Positions 11,601 through 25,005 of a stretch of 64,000 nt of DNA are shown here, in pieces. This DNA is from Sitta carolinensis (lineage: Eukaryota > Chordata > Aves > Passeriformes > Sittidae), in NCBI GenBank assembly GCA_032173965.1, contig CM063294.1, positions 2,712,452 to 2,776,451 on the forward strand. The letters run 5' to 3'. The number at the start of each line of letters is the position of its first letter. The first letter of the stretch is position 1. The position numbers and the translations under genes were made by a program. The notes under the pieces were generated by a model. That model had not been told where the DNA came from, searched no databases, and was given only the letters and a program-made list of their open reading frames with translations.

Positions 11601-14600
11601 AACCTTTCTTGAGTAAGAACTCAACTCTGGTACACAGAAAGAGCAGCAGGTCAGAAAGTAACATTTTTTTGTACTTTTCTCTTACTCAGTGAAGCCAATA
11701 ACCTGACTGGACAGTAGTTACACCTTCAGAGGCAATCTGCTTCTGCTAGCAGTAGAAGAGCTCCACTACCAAGTACTAAATACGAAATTACCCAAGTTTG
11801 AAATAAAATCCCATTCCATAGCTGGGGAACTGGGGGTGGTCGGTATATGTAATTAACTGAATTTGAAATAAAATCCCATTCCATTACTGGGGAACTGGGG
11901 GTGGTCAGTACGTACAATAAAGTGAATTGAAATAAAATTTCATTCCACAGCTGGGGAACTGGTAGTGGTCAGTATGTACAACTAAGTGAATTTGAAATAA
12001 AATCCCATTCCACAGTTGGGGAACTGGGGGTGCTCAGTACAAATGATTACCTGAATTTGAAATAAAATCCTATTCCATAGCTGGGGAACAGGGGGTGGTC
12101 AGTAAGTAAAATTAAATGAATTTTTATTAAAATCCCAGTGCATGGCTGGGGAAGTGGGGTGCTCAGTATGTACAACTAAGTGAATTTGTAATAAAATCCC
12201 ATTCCATAATTGGGGAACAGGGGATGGTCACTATGTACCATTAAGTGAATTTGTAATAAAATCCCATTGCACAGTTGGGGAAGCAGGGTGCTGAGTATGT
12301 ACAACTGAATTATTAATAAAATCCCAGTGCACAGTTGGGGAAGCAGGGTGCTCAGTACATACAACTAAGTGAATTTGCAATAAAATCCAATTGCAGTTGG
12401 GGAACAGGGGATGGTCACTAAGTACCATGAAGTGAATTTTCATTCAAATCCCAGTGCCCAGTGGAGCAGGGTGCTCAGTATGTACAATTAAATGAAATTT
12501 CACTCAAATCCCAGTGCCCAGTGCAGCAGGGTGCTCAGTATGTACAATTAAATGAATTTTCACTCAAATCCCAGTGCCCAGTGCAGCAGGGTGCTCAGTA
12601 TGTACAATTAAATGAATTTTCACTCAAATCCCAGTGCCCAGTGCAGCAAGGTGCTCAGTATGTACCATGAAGTGAACTTTCACTGAAATCCCAGTGCAGG
12701 AGGGTGCTCAGTATGTACAACTAAGTGAATTTTCACTCAAACCCCAGTGCAGCAGGGTGCTCATACATACTTGTCCACCTGGCCGTTGTTGTGGTTGTTC
12801 TCGGCTCTCATGCGCGTCAGCGCGGCCGCCGCCTCGTCCAGCGCGCAGCTGACAGACGAGGTCAGTCTCCGGAGCACCTCGGGATCTGCGAAGGCTTTGC
12901 CATCGGCAGTGGACAATTTACCAATTCCTTCAGTTCATCAGTCGGGTTAGTATGAAAGTCACACAAAAGAAATGCAAAGACACTAGTTTAGAGTTCAGTC
13001 ACATGCACTATTAGTTAAAAATCGTTTGCAAACATGCCAGATAATTAGCTACTTCAAACTAAACGATCTGCTAACATTTGCCCCAAACCTGAATATTTCA
13101 TTAACTATAATAGAGCAGTTAAAACCTCATATCTTTCAACTGGCAGCTTTGTTGCTTGTCCCTAAGTCTCAACTCATACTTTTGAAGACCTTAACCCCAT
13201 ATCCCATCATACTGGGATATTAAGAATATCCCAGTTACTGAAACAGGCTTGATTTAATATTTTCTGAATGTGAAGAATTTTTCAACTTAAAACACTTATT
13301 ACCCTTTCCCACCCAAAACAAAGCAGACTGAGCTCTAATACATCGGGTTTTTTCAAGAGTAGGAAAAAGCTTCAAAGTTTATTAGTTGAAATTCCCAGTA
13401 ATTCACCACTTTAGACTGCCCAGCTCTAGCTACAGGGACAAAAGTTATGAAGTGAAATTTCAAATATTTTAAGTATACTTGAAATCAATGACTCTCTTTC
13501 ACAGACATAACACAGTAGAAATGTTTAAATTCGAGGAACTTCCTAACTAGTTAACAGTTTCTTTTTTTATAACAGTTTCTTCCCTCAAATTTTACTCCTC
13601 ACAGGTTTTACTCCTCACAGTTAAGCACAGCCTTTTTAACAAACAATCACTGCAGTGTGGGCAGGGCTTTTATCTTCATGTACAAATGTGCTAACAGCAC
13701 AAACACCTCCCAGCCACCCACAAGAACACCCCAAACATAAATCAATCAATTTCATGTGCTACAACAAGGGAATTGTTACTGGTTTATAGATCAGCCACCT
13801 TTCACCAGTCATGAATCAGTAACTTTTCAATTCCTTAGCTGTTCAAAAGGGTCAAATTAGATACAAACCTCTGGAAATAAGGCACCTTATCCCTCAGAAG
13901 ATTTGCTGTTTGGTAGGTGCATATCTGCCAGTTTGATTTACACCACATTTCCCACAACCCAGCTTGTAATTATTACCGAATAAATCGTATTTTAGAGTTT
14001 GAACGTTGTCTTCGGCTAACATTTCCCCAGTTTGAGATCATCCAATTTGCTTCTTGATAATGTAATTCCCAAATTTCCCCCTTTATCTGCTCTTCATGGC
14101 AGCACACAGGGGCATGCTGTGATGTTACCTGCACGGCTGGGGCAGTGCTCCAGCTGCTGCCTGCCAGCAGGGACAATCCCTCTGCTGCCACTGAGGCACA
14201 CAGCTCCCCTGGGGTGCAGCAGCTTCCTTGGCTGATGGCAATGAGCAATGAAGGTTCAGAGAACTGCCTAAGAGACCTGTGCACCAACATCCCACATCTG
14301 GATCCCTTCAGCATCGTCAAGGGGCTATGAAAACTGATTTATAACTAACTGCCCACTCTGCAATGAAATCAGAAACCACACCTCGATCTGTCTGGGTTGG
14401 AAGCCTGGCTAGTCCAGGGCAGTCAGAGTACAAAAATGAGAGGCCATGGACTCTTGGAGGCCACTGGCCACATGACCCCTTCCATCTCCAAACTGTTGAG
14501 GCCACCACCCCTGTGGCCTTCACTGTTAAATACAGCAAGGTTATAAGCAAGCCTCAAATGGCACAGCTCATGCCTTATGGATTCCTGTAAACTGGATTGG

Positions 14601-17600
14601 CTGGGGGTGGGAAGGGGCTGGAAGTCCTGTCATCTCTGCAGCTGCAGCAGGTGGGACAGTCACTGCAAAACTGGGTCAGGACATCAATTTAGTACCACAT
14701 ACACCAAGAAAGTGACAGGTTTTTCCACAGCTCTGCCTCCCCAGGATGGCTCAGGGAGCAAGTGCTGAGATGTTTACACGAGCTATTTCTGGTGGCAGTG
14801 CTGGCTTACGCTGCATTGCAGTGTACATAAAGCACTGCTGAAGGAAAGACAAAGAATTAAGTCTTCACAACTCAGCACTGAGGCCTCAGCTGGGACTGCT
14901 GCAACCAAAGCTGAACACCGTGGTAAACAACATGGAAAAGTACTCGAGAGAAACCCACAGGACCCCTGAGCAAAGGCTAAAAATGCACAGGTTTAGCTTA
15001 CAAGGAGCAACACTACTGCAGTTTCCCTCCACTTTAAAAAGGTCTAATTGAAAGAGCTGTTAACAGCTCTACTGTTGACAAAAGAAGTGGAAAATACAAA
15101 GTCCAGCCAACAGAAACCAACCCAAAAAACTACTGAAACACCACCAACAAAACCCCACACAACCCAAAAGCCCACATGACCTGGCAATCTGCAAGTACAC
15201 TGGGTATCTCCATCATTCCAGCTCACCAAGGCAGCAGAACTGCCAGGTTCCCTGGACCAGCAGGAGCTACTCTTGATAGCTCCTCTGTTTTAAAAGTTTG
15301 TTGTGGCATTCATACCTGGCAGTTCTGAAGGCAGAAATCACACCACAGATCTCCTGTGCCTGGTAAAGACAAGAGAACTTGAACCCCTACAGTTCCCCTG
15401 TTCCAAAGAATCTGCTTCCATGGATTGTAGCTGGTGGTCTCCTGGAGGACTCACCAGCCACAGGTCACTGGCTCTTCCTTCTGGACAGCCCATGCATGCT
15501 TACAGCTCACTCCAGTTTCCCACTTTGTTCCAAAAAATAAGCTATAACCACACCAAAGCCTTTCAGAGGGTAAGTGGAAGGTGCCTTTTATTTACCTCAC
15601 AAGCTAGAGCTCAACCCAGGTGCCATCCCCAGCTCTTAATTTCATATTTTTATATTACACATGCCAAAACGAATCAACAGCTACAGAAGACATCAGAGCT
15701 GACATTTGTTTGGCTGGCTGGATTCAGAGGGAGACAGACTACAAGAATTACCACTGCAGACATTCATTCACTCCCCTTTTGCACATTATACTCAATAATT
15801 TACTATATAATAACAATTTGAAGTTTTTATTTTGCTATGATTTAGGATGACTCTGCCAGAATCTCAATGTAGTAACGCTCATGTGTCCTTTAATCTCTAA
15901 TTTACTTAATTTTGTGCCCAAACCACTTGTTCTTGCGTCACTCTCATACACACGGGGACTCCAGCAGTCTGATTTCTGTGCAGGATCTTGGCCAAAATTC
16001 TTCTTGCCTCCTCCAATCCAATTAATACTGGAAGAATCCTTAGGACTGGTTCTGTGCACTCTTGCACAAGAGCAATCACAATTTCTCTCATTATTACAGT
16101 CTCTCTAATGTGCTGCTGATCTGACACTACCTGAACTGAGCCCAAGCCATTCTGTACCTCCTGGAATATTACACACAAGCCTCTGTAGAGGCCATCCTTT
16201 TTATCTTTTCATGGACTGATCACTGTGCAGGTTTAAGTTTGAAAAGAGAATATGGGACCTGTTAATTTTTACTGAGAACAGTCCACAGTCATTAATTGTA
16301 TGGAGAGGGTGATGTTTCTAATGCCAGGTTGCAGCTTAACACTACAATTATGAAGAGTATGTTCTTAAGCAAGCCAAAATATGTACATTTGGCTTGTACA
16401 TTTGTACATAAAGACCAAAAAAGGTGAATTAAAAACCAGCTTGGACAGAATTACTGTAAAGCCTGTGCCTTCTAATAACTTAAGACCAGTGGCCCTGCAA
16501 GTCACTATTTAAGGATATTCCTGAACAACAGCCAACTGAAAGAACAGAGAGTGGAGAGACTTTCACCTGTACTGTGATGTTCCTGCTTTTCCCTCTGCAG
16601 GGAAAGCAGGGCCACTGCAGGGCCCACACATGTTCAGATGAGAAGAGCCAGGCACATCTCCACATCTCCTTCCTGTGGACACCTGCTGCTGGAGCCATGT
16701 GCCAGCTGGTCACAAACCCTGCAGCAAGGAGGCCAGCAGCACTACCCAACAATGGAGGAGGACGATGACTGAACTCGGGGCCAGATAATGCCAGATGTTC
16801 CACACCTTAATGCCATATTACTGAACTATTTAAATTAGCCTGGAGTTGATTGCAGAGGTGTATTAGAACAAGGAACTCACCTTTCAAGGGAGAAGTTTGC
16901 TCATCAGATACACACCTACGCTCCTATAACCAACACTCCAATTTCCTTGTTGACTTTCAGACTCACCAGGGTATTTCCACCTCGTAACTATCAAGGTTAG
17001 AGTTCTAAGGTAATCTGAAATGGGCTGGTAACTTCTCAGTGTGATCTGAGTTTAGTAAGTCAGAGATACAGATATTGCATTAAGAAAAAATGGAAACACC
17101 AGCCTTTGGAAAACAGTTAAGTCCCTCATAGGGGACACAACTGGCATCAACATATACTTTGACCATCAAAGGAGACTGCTCCAAAAAGATGAACATATCC
17201 AAGAGATAATGTCCAATAATCCTCAGGGAGCCCTGCAGATGCAGTGGTGATTGTGTGCTTTCCCTGTCAGTTCCAGCACACTGCATGTTCTAACACACAG
17301 TGGAGGACATTTACCTGTAACAGTCCAATTTATGCCCTCATGTTCATCACCAGGTCTAACTCGACTTCAGGTCATACAGAACCGGCTGGGAGTCCTTAAG
17401 GGCTTACACACCCCAGAGACAGCTTGTGATGGAAATGTGGACAGCTTCAAAAGGCCCAAAGAAGTACAAAATGTGAATCATGGCCCAGAAATGTGTCTCT
17501 TATCTCTTTAACAGTATGTCAGGAATCTGCTCTAATCAGCCTGGTGCACGAGCAGCACCTCAAACAAGGTGAAGAGGGGTCAAGGCAGGAGAGGGGGGGA

Positions 17601-20600
17601 ATTTGGTTTTAGGTTCTTTACTGGAACCTCCAATCAGAGGAATTCAGAAGTTCTAGACTTGCACTGCCACAGCCTCCTGCCAACAAGCAGTGACCCTACC
17701 AGGACAGTCCTGACTCCAGCACATCACACAGCTGCTACAAGACAAGAAGGCAACAAGCAGGACTGAACACACACTGCTTTGTAAGGTCTCAGGTGGCTAA
17801 GTGGCAAAGTTATGCATAACTAACAAAAAAGTGTGCACTTGGCTCCTCTCTGATGATGTCTAAATATTTTCCCAAATGCAAATTTCATATTACATCAGTT
17901 TCAGAGCCAGTAATCCAAAGAAAAGCATCCTCCATTGGCTGGTAAAGAGCAGTCCAAAGCCAAGCAAACCGAAAGGAACAGTCATTTGCAAGTTTCACTG
18001 CATTAAGATATCTAATTTGCAGCCTCAGAATGAGGGACATAAATATATTTACAATTTTTTGAATATATTTTAAATATTTACATGTAGCTTATTGTATGCT
18101 GATTGCTCAGGCTAAAGTCCTCAAGGCAAAAGTCACATATTGAGCAGTGCTCTTTAGGTAAAGAAATTAGAAAATACTACTAATTAATTCTAGTGCACTC
18201 ATCCTTTAAAGTTCACATGCTTTAAAAAACTTTCATATGAAGTGCTGTTAAAAAAACCTTAATTCACTCTAAACTAAAGAATATTGACAATAATATAAAG
18301 AATATACAGAATTACACAGAAAGTCTACTTGTAATATAAGGAAAATGACTGTTTTAAGTGAGCGTATAGCCTGAGCAATGCCATTTAGGATTTTTGAGTA
18401 AGTTTGTTTGGTTTTTGTTGGTTTTTTTGGTTTTTTTTTTTTTTTTTGAGAAAAGCATTATCCAGACTGCTTCTCCATTTTTCAGTGGATCATTTCAACA
18501 CTACTATTCACAGACATGGAACAGTTTGATCTGGTAGGGATTATTTTAGCTTTGTTTTCTAAAACACTAAAAAAACTCCATTGAGGCTTTCAGTCTTTGC
18601 AAGTCAAGCCCAGGCCTTTGGAATCACCACCACTGGAAATCACAGTTATGGTATGCTCTCAGCTCCAGAGCAATGAAAACTCACTGGACTTCCACAGGCT
18701 GTATCTGCACTTCACATGAGAATATATCCTTTTATATACACATGATACAAATTTTCACTGTAAAACAATTTTCCTGTCTCTTCACCAAGTGCATGGCACA
18801 AACAGAACTCACTGGCTGCAATTTTTATTTTTATTTTTCTCAATTAGTATTTGGACATGCTAACTAAAATTCATTTAGCATGAAATTAAGAGCTACAGCT
18901 TGAGGGTTTTTTTTTAAATTTTATTAATTAGCATTTTACAATATTTCATGTGTCACCATCACAATTCTCCATAGACTTCGAGAGCAGCTGAGTTCTCAAT
19001 TGCTACAAATCATATTCCTGACAGCAAACTGTGACACTCAAAAATGACATTTTCAGTGCAATCTGAAAAACCATGTTCAGATCATCTGCTAAGCATTTTC
19101 TGGCAAAAGCAGAAATTTATTCTCCTGGACTGTACTTCATGGTCCTTATCTCAGAATATCCCTTCTTCACAAACTCTTAAACATAATAGGAAATATCCAC
19201 CAGCAACATTCACGTGTGAAAGGGGATGCCTGAAAAAACCTGAAAGGTCATTACAACACACACCCCCCCTTTGGAGGAAACTGCCCCTCATTCCAGCTCC
19301 CAATTTTCTCTTACTTGACACTACAACCTCTTAATAGCACTCTTGCATTTACCTCTATTTCAGTGCAATCTCCACCACATTCTCTCCTCTTTCCAGCACG
19401 ACAGCTGTAGCAGAGATTTTCCTTTTCCAGAACCAAAAGCCAGGAAGTACTTCTCCAGCTACAATTAGTTCTTACTGTTATTTCAGTAACATTTTGATGG
19501 CAAGGGTTCCTTTTTGAGATCATCTCCTTTTACATTAGTGTGCTCAAATATCTCGCACTCAGAAAACTAATTTTAAATTCCACACAAACACAAATCCTTG
19601 ATTAACAAGTCAATATTCATTAACATTTCTTTTGAGAAATTAGATTCATTAAGTTTCAATGTATAAATTTAGATTTCAATTTAGTCTCACATCACTTCAA
19701 TAAGGGTTACCTAGTCAGGGAATTCACTACCTCAGCTACCAACTTCCATTTTTAGTAAAGCTTGGAAGCCAAGTAAGCAAATTCAGCAATGAAAACCAGC
19801 TTTACATAGACTTACAGATGTTTCTAGAAAAATCCCAATCTTCCCAAATGGTCTGCAAATTCATTTAATTCCTCTCCACCTGTTGGAACCCTGGACACAG
19901 AGAATTTCAGGCTTTCTGTGCTGGCAGAAAATGATCCACAAAGATAGACTGCATTTGACCTGAGGCCCTGGGAAAGGCTTCCAAAACCGAGTGAAAGCAT
20001 TGAGTCTGTGAGAGTGTAGTAGAATAGAAGTGATAAAACACAGGGGGAGAAATTTAGAATTTAAGGTGCTGGTTAAAATAATACATATGTAACAAGATGG
20101 AGGGTTTAGGGTGTAGTCTCTTTCTTCTTTTTCTGAACCAATCCAATCCACCAACCCAATCCACCCCATTCCTTTGTTTTCAGAATGCAAGGAAGAATAC
20201 AGGTATTTGACAGACACAGAATACCAGACATATTTGAGCTTAGAACACTGAAATAAAAGCTTGGTTTAAACCTTGTAGGAGAGATCTGTTAACATATGAG
20301 AGGTCAAATAGGACAGAATAATACCAGAAAAATTACCCATGTATCTACCTCCTCAAAACTCATCTGATTTAAAATCCTGACCATACCACACTTTGCTACA
20401 GCAGAACTCTCAATTTTTCTGTCAGTTTGATTTTTTCCAGGCTTTCATTAGGCATCCATTTTCTTCCAGGTATGAACATTAAATTCCCCTTTCTAAAACT
20501 AAAATAATATGAGCTTTTCTTTGCCAATCTCACATTTGGTCACTTCCAGAAGGATGATTTTGTGCTCCTCCTCTCCCCAAGTTTCCCCCACTGCAGAAAG

Positions 20601-23600
20601 AAGAAGGAGAGTTCTCTCAGCACAGCAAGATAAATCTGACCGGCAAAAAGTCTTTCTAGGCACCACCAGAAGTTGGAAGAGAAGAGAAATCCATGCAGGA
20701 ACAGCAGATGACTACCTGACTGTGACAGCAAACAGCACTAAACCACCTTACCCATCTCAGCCACCTTCCCTTCCCTCATTCACAATGTCTGCTCCAAATG
20801 TTTGCTTCCTAATCTAGGATCTTTAGAAAGAAATTCAACCTTCCAGTTTTTCAAGCTTTTGTTTCTATTCAATCTCTACCAAAGAAACATTTGCCTTACT
20901 ACAAGGCAACAAGTTCCCAGTGCTGCTGACTCCTTACAGGAACCACAACCTCCAGACACACTCATCCCATTCATCCCACACGAGCAGAAAATCGTGCTGC
21001 TCACTCAAACAAATGCACTTTGACATGTTGCATGTGGTTTACATGGAAGCATCATGAATTACTCTGGTGTTATGAGTTCAGGATATACTTCAGCAGCAGC
21101 AAACAGCTTTTCCACCCATCTCACTGGGGTGAGAGAACTCCAGCTCTTGGGTTACCTTGTGTTTTAAAGCAGCAACTACAATCAGGACAGAATTAATATT
21201 ACAGTGAAAACAACTGTCAGTTCTATCTGAGAATAACTATTTCTACCAGCTCCATTAAATTGTGGGGGTTTGTTCTGGTTTGGTTTTAATTTTTTTAACG
21301 GAAAAAGCACTCTTACCCATTGGCAACTATGACCTTCTTCCCAACTTGCTTTTGATTGCAAGAAAACAAAAGATTTGAGAAAAATATTGAAAACACAGTA
21401 CTAACTTTAATTCAAATTATAAAGGAAAAGAATGGGATTAAACAGTGGTGACTCTGAAAAACCTGAATTTATTTTGGTGCTTTGCTGGGATTAAATGGGA
21501 GTTACACTGGATATCACAGTTAAATAGGAGCTTAGCATTTTGTTTTAAAATTTTTTTGAATGACCAAGTCAGGGATTTTTTTTTCCCCACCCTTAACACA
21601 GATAAAAGCCAGCAATACACACCCGGAATGATTTGCCACAGCAGTAAAACCACAGTGAACTACTTGGGTGCCCAATGCCTTTTCCCTTGCCAGTCTTCCC
21701 TCACTATCTCCTCCTGCCACAAACCCTCCACACCTTCCCCAGGGCTGCAGCACCAGAGTATTCAGTTCCATTTCATACTTAGAGACTTGAGCCAAATGCT
21801 GCTCTGGCTGTGTCACACTGGCCTTGCTGTGATTAGCTAAGGGAAAACTTCAGCCACGGGCGGAATTGTTCGCCTGCCTTTGTTTGGCGTTGAACTGGAC
21901 ACAGTTAAACGGCAGCGTCAGCACATCTGCCAGCCGGCAGTCACCTGCTGCTGCCTGCCCAGCAGAGCATGAGCACACACCCCAGCACATCCCGGAGCCC
22001 CCCGGGGCATCCCGGAGCCCCCCGGGGCATCCCGGAGCCCCCCGGGGCATCCCAGAGCACCCCGGGGCATCCCAGAGCAACCCAGCCTGTCCCAACACAT
22101 CCCAGTGCATTCCAGAGTACCCCAGCATGTCCCAGCCCATCCCAGGGCGTCCCAGCACATCCCAGAGCACTCCAGGGCATCCCAGCACATCCCAGAGCAC
22201 CCCGGGGCATCCCAGCACATCCCAGAGCATTCTAGTGCATTCCCAGAGTATCCCAGCCTGTCCCAGCACATCCCAGAGTACCCCAGCCTGTCCCAGCACA
22301 CTCCAGTGCACCCCAGCCCATCCAGCAGCACAGCACCAGGCACAGGGAGCTGCCATCACCCACCCAGCACCCAGCCAGAATCACAGGAGCGCTGCTCAAA
22401 TTCTGAGCTTTGGATATCAGCTCAGACACTCCTGTATGTCAAGGAAGAGAAGAAAGAATCTGATTGCTTCTGGGTGCTCATACAAAGTAGTTTTAAACCC
22501 CTAAGTCACTCCTGGGGAATTTATTTTAAGCTAAGATTGTAGTGCATACCAATATTTACCCATGCAACTACAAAGGTGGTAACTTGCTAAATGATCCAGA
22601 AGCAGAAATTATGACCTCTGTAAAGAAAGCTACAAATTTTTTACTTTGTGCCATCAAACATGGAAAAGCTACACAGTTTATTTAATTATTTTACAGAAAA
22701 ATATCACAGCTAATGGTTGGCAATTATTTTTCATTTCCTGGTTCTTCCTTTCATTGCTTATCAGAGAGATATTTTCTCATCTCAAGTCTGACAATTGCTT
22801 GGCTCCAAGAATCTGAAAGATACATGACGAAAGAGCTAAGACTGCTACTGAAACAAGGGAAGGAGGAACATGGAAATGGCACTGTCCACTGTGGGAGGGA
22901 TGGGAGCAATGAAAAACCTCACAGATCCCTGAGAAACATCAAGAGAAAAAAAAAATATTCATGCTGAGAAAGGTGCACAGAACTCCTGTTCTTGACTTCT
23001 AGCATCCTAACTCAGCTCAGTATTTCACATCTCATCCTCTTTAGGGCTTGTGTCCCTTGAAAACAAGTTACTTTACAGATACTCCCTATTTAGTGGGACA
23101 AGGGGAAGACAGTGGAATTACTTTCTGCTTTTGGAGTAACCCAAAGGAAGGGAAAGCATCACACCCCTGTGGAGACCGACTCCAGGATATGACCCCCCTG
23201 CACAACAGAGCTGCAGGAAGGCAAGAACTCCAGTGACCTTTGAGTGCTATTTATAGACAAACAGCCCACTTGAACTCTTGTCAAAGCTTCTGGCGGGGGG
23301 GGGCAAAGTGAGCCCCAATGGGCTGTAATTGCCTTCCTGAATCACAAAGCAACTCTGACTCAGTACAGCACTCAGGGACTGTCGAGGAGGGGGGGAAAGG
23401 CACTTGAAAATCCTACTACATTTTTAAGCTAAGATCTAAGAGCAAACTGAGTGCCAGTAACATCACTGAGCTATCTCAGAAGTCCACAGAGTTTTAGCCC
23501 CCGGTTTATGATAATTATGTATGGCAAAGTGAGTCAAAATGCTGAGTATTCTCAGAGTGATCAAGTGCACCAGTTCTTTAAAAAAAAATCACCATGCTAA

Positions 23601-24973
23601 TGGTGTATAGCATAGACTAGTGTATAAATTCATGTCTCAAACTGAACATTTGAGAAACTCTTCATAAAACCCTCTCCTCTGCCTAAAATGAACCCCAGCC
23701 TTTCAGCATACTGTCATCATTACATCCATGCTGTGTAACAAAAGATCCTGAAAGTAATGCCACAGCAGATTGGAGTACCAAACTACCAAAAATCAGGATG
23801 CTAGAGTCTTCAGAACGAAAATACAGAATTTATTTTACCATGACCCAACTTGAAGAAAGAACGTGCTCATCTACTGCTAACACCCCTCTAAAAGAACATC
23901 TCAGTGGGGTCATCCCATCTATTTATTTTTTGCAGCATCCTTGTGCAGTTTTAAAAACAAAAGGGAAGAGATGCATTTTCACCCAGCTCCACATTTCTGA
24001 AGCTCTGGTGCTACAGATGGGGAGATTTTTGTCCATGAGAGGTCACAGAATCCAACATGTGTCACCACACAGAACAAGTTTTACTGAGCTTCTTCAGAGC
24101 ACAATGCTGAGGGAAACAGTAACAAGCACAAATCCAATTGCGGGAATTGCTTCCAACAGTGACTATGGAAAAGTCCAGCCAATTAAGGTTCTACCAAAGG
24201 AAACTTCTTTCACTCTTTCCTCCAGGTCTTTGCTCTTAATCTGTGTAAAGACTAAAATAAAGTGGGTTTGCCTCTTGTTGTGTCTGGGGAGGATCAGGTA
24301 CTGGTGCTCTCGCTGTAAGTGAAGGCTAATAGCCAAAAGCCCAGCCATGGTGAAAGTTTTTCCTTTTTTCATTAGCAGATCTTCCTACTTTCCCTCTAGA
24401 GACTTCCAAAGCATGCTGCTTACTTGGTTTTGGCAATACTAGACTAAGCCAGCTGGAAGTCAGGCCAGGTTGGTTAGAACATTCTTGCTTGCTGTGGTCT
24501 TCCCCTTGCTACTCAAAAGCCAACTAATTCTTTGAAAGCAAAGACACAATTTTAGCCTTTATAATGATTCTCAGTTGAGAAGTTTTTTAAAAGGACATAT
24601 TCAAACATGAGTGTCAAAAGAAAATATATATATACACAAACATACACGGGAATAATCAAATGCACAAATACAGAATAATTAGTAACCGTTCTTCAGAAAA
24701 GTAATGGTAGATTTAAAGAAAAATTCAGCTTGCAAACCAAAGGCAAAAGGCAGACAACAAATGGAGATATATAAACAAAACACAGCTTGCAGGACAGATG
24801 AAATAACACTCCTCTCTCCATGCATCAACAGAGCTCAGCTTCAGCAACACAACTCAATTGGGGCACAAAGTTATGAAGAACAGAGATCACGGAGAGAGAC
24901 TGCAGAGGAGAACAAGAGCAAATGGCAGTCTAAAGAACATGACATGAGTTAAGGGCAGAGAAAGGTTAGATGC

Positions 24974-25005
<32 letters not shown>

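Noticed and set aside
12461..12670. Repeated peptide frame (QYVQLNE...SLKSQCPVQQGA)
   Set aside because: The 60-bp unit is a multiple of three, so one frame stays open. It lies in an intron and is explained by the minisatellite.
21850..22504. Long open frames on both strands (up to 212 codons) in ANKHD1 intron 2
   Set aside because: They consist of a 20-bp minisatellite without stop triplets. The repetitive HPGAS/WDVLG-type proteins are translation of the repeat, not a gene.
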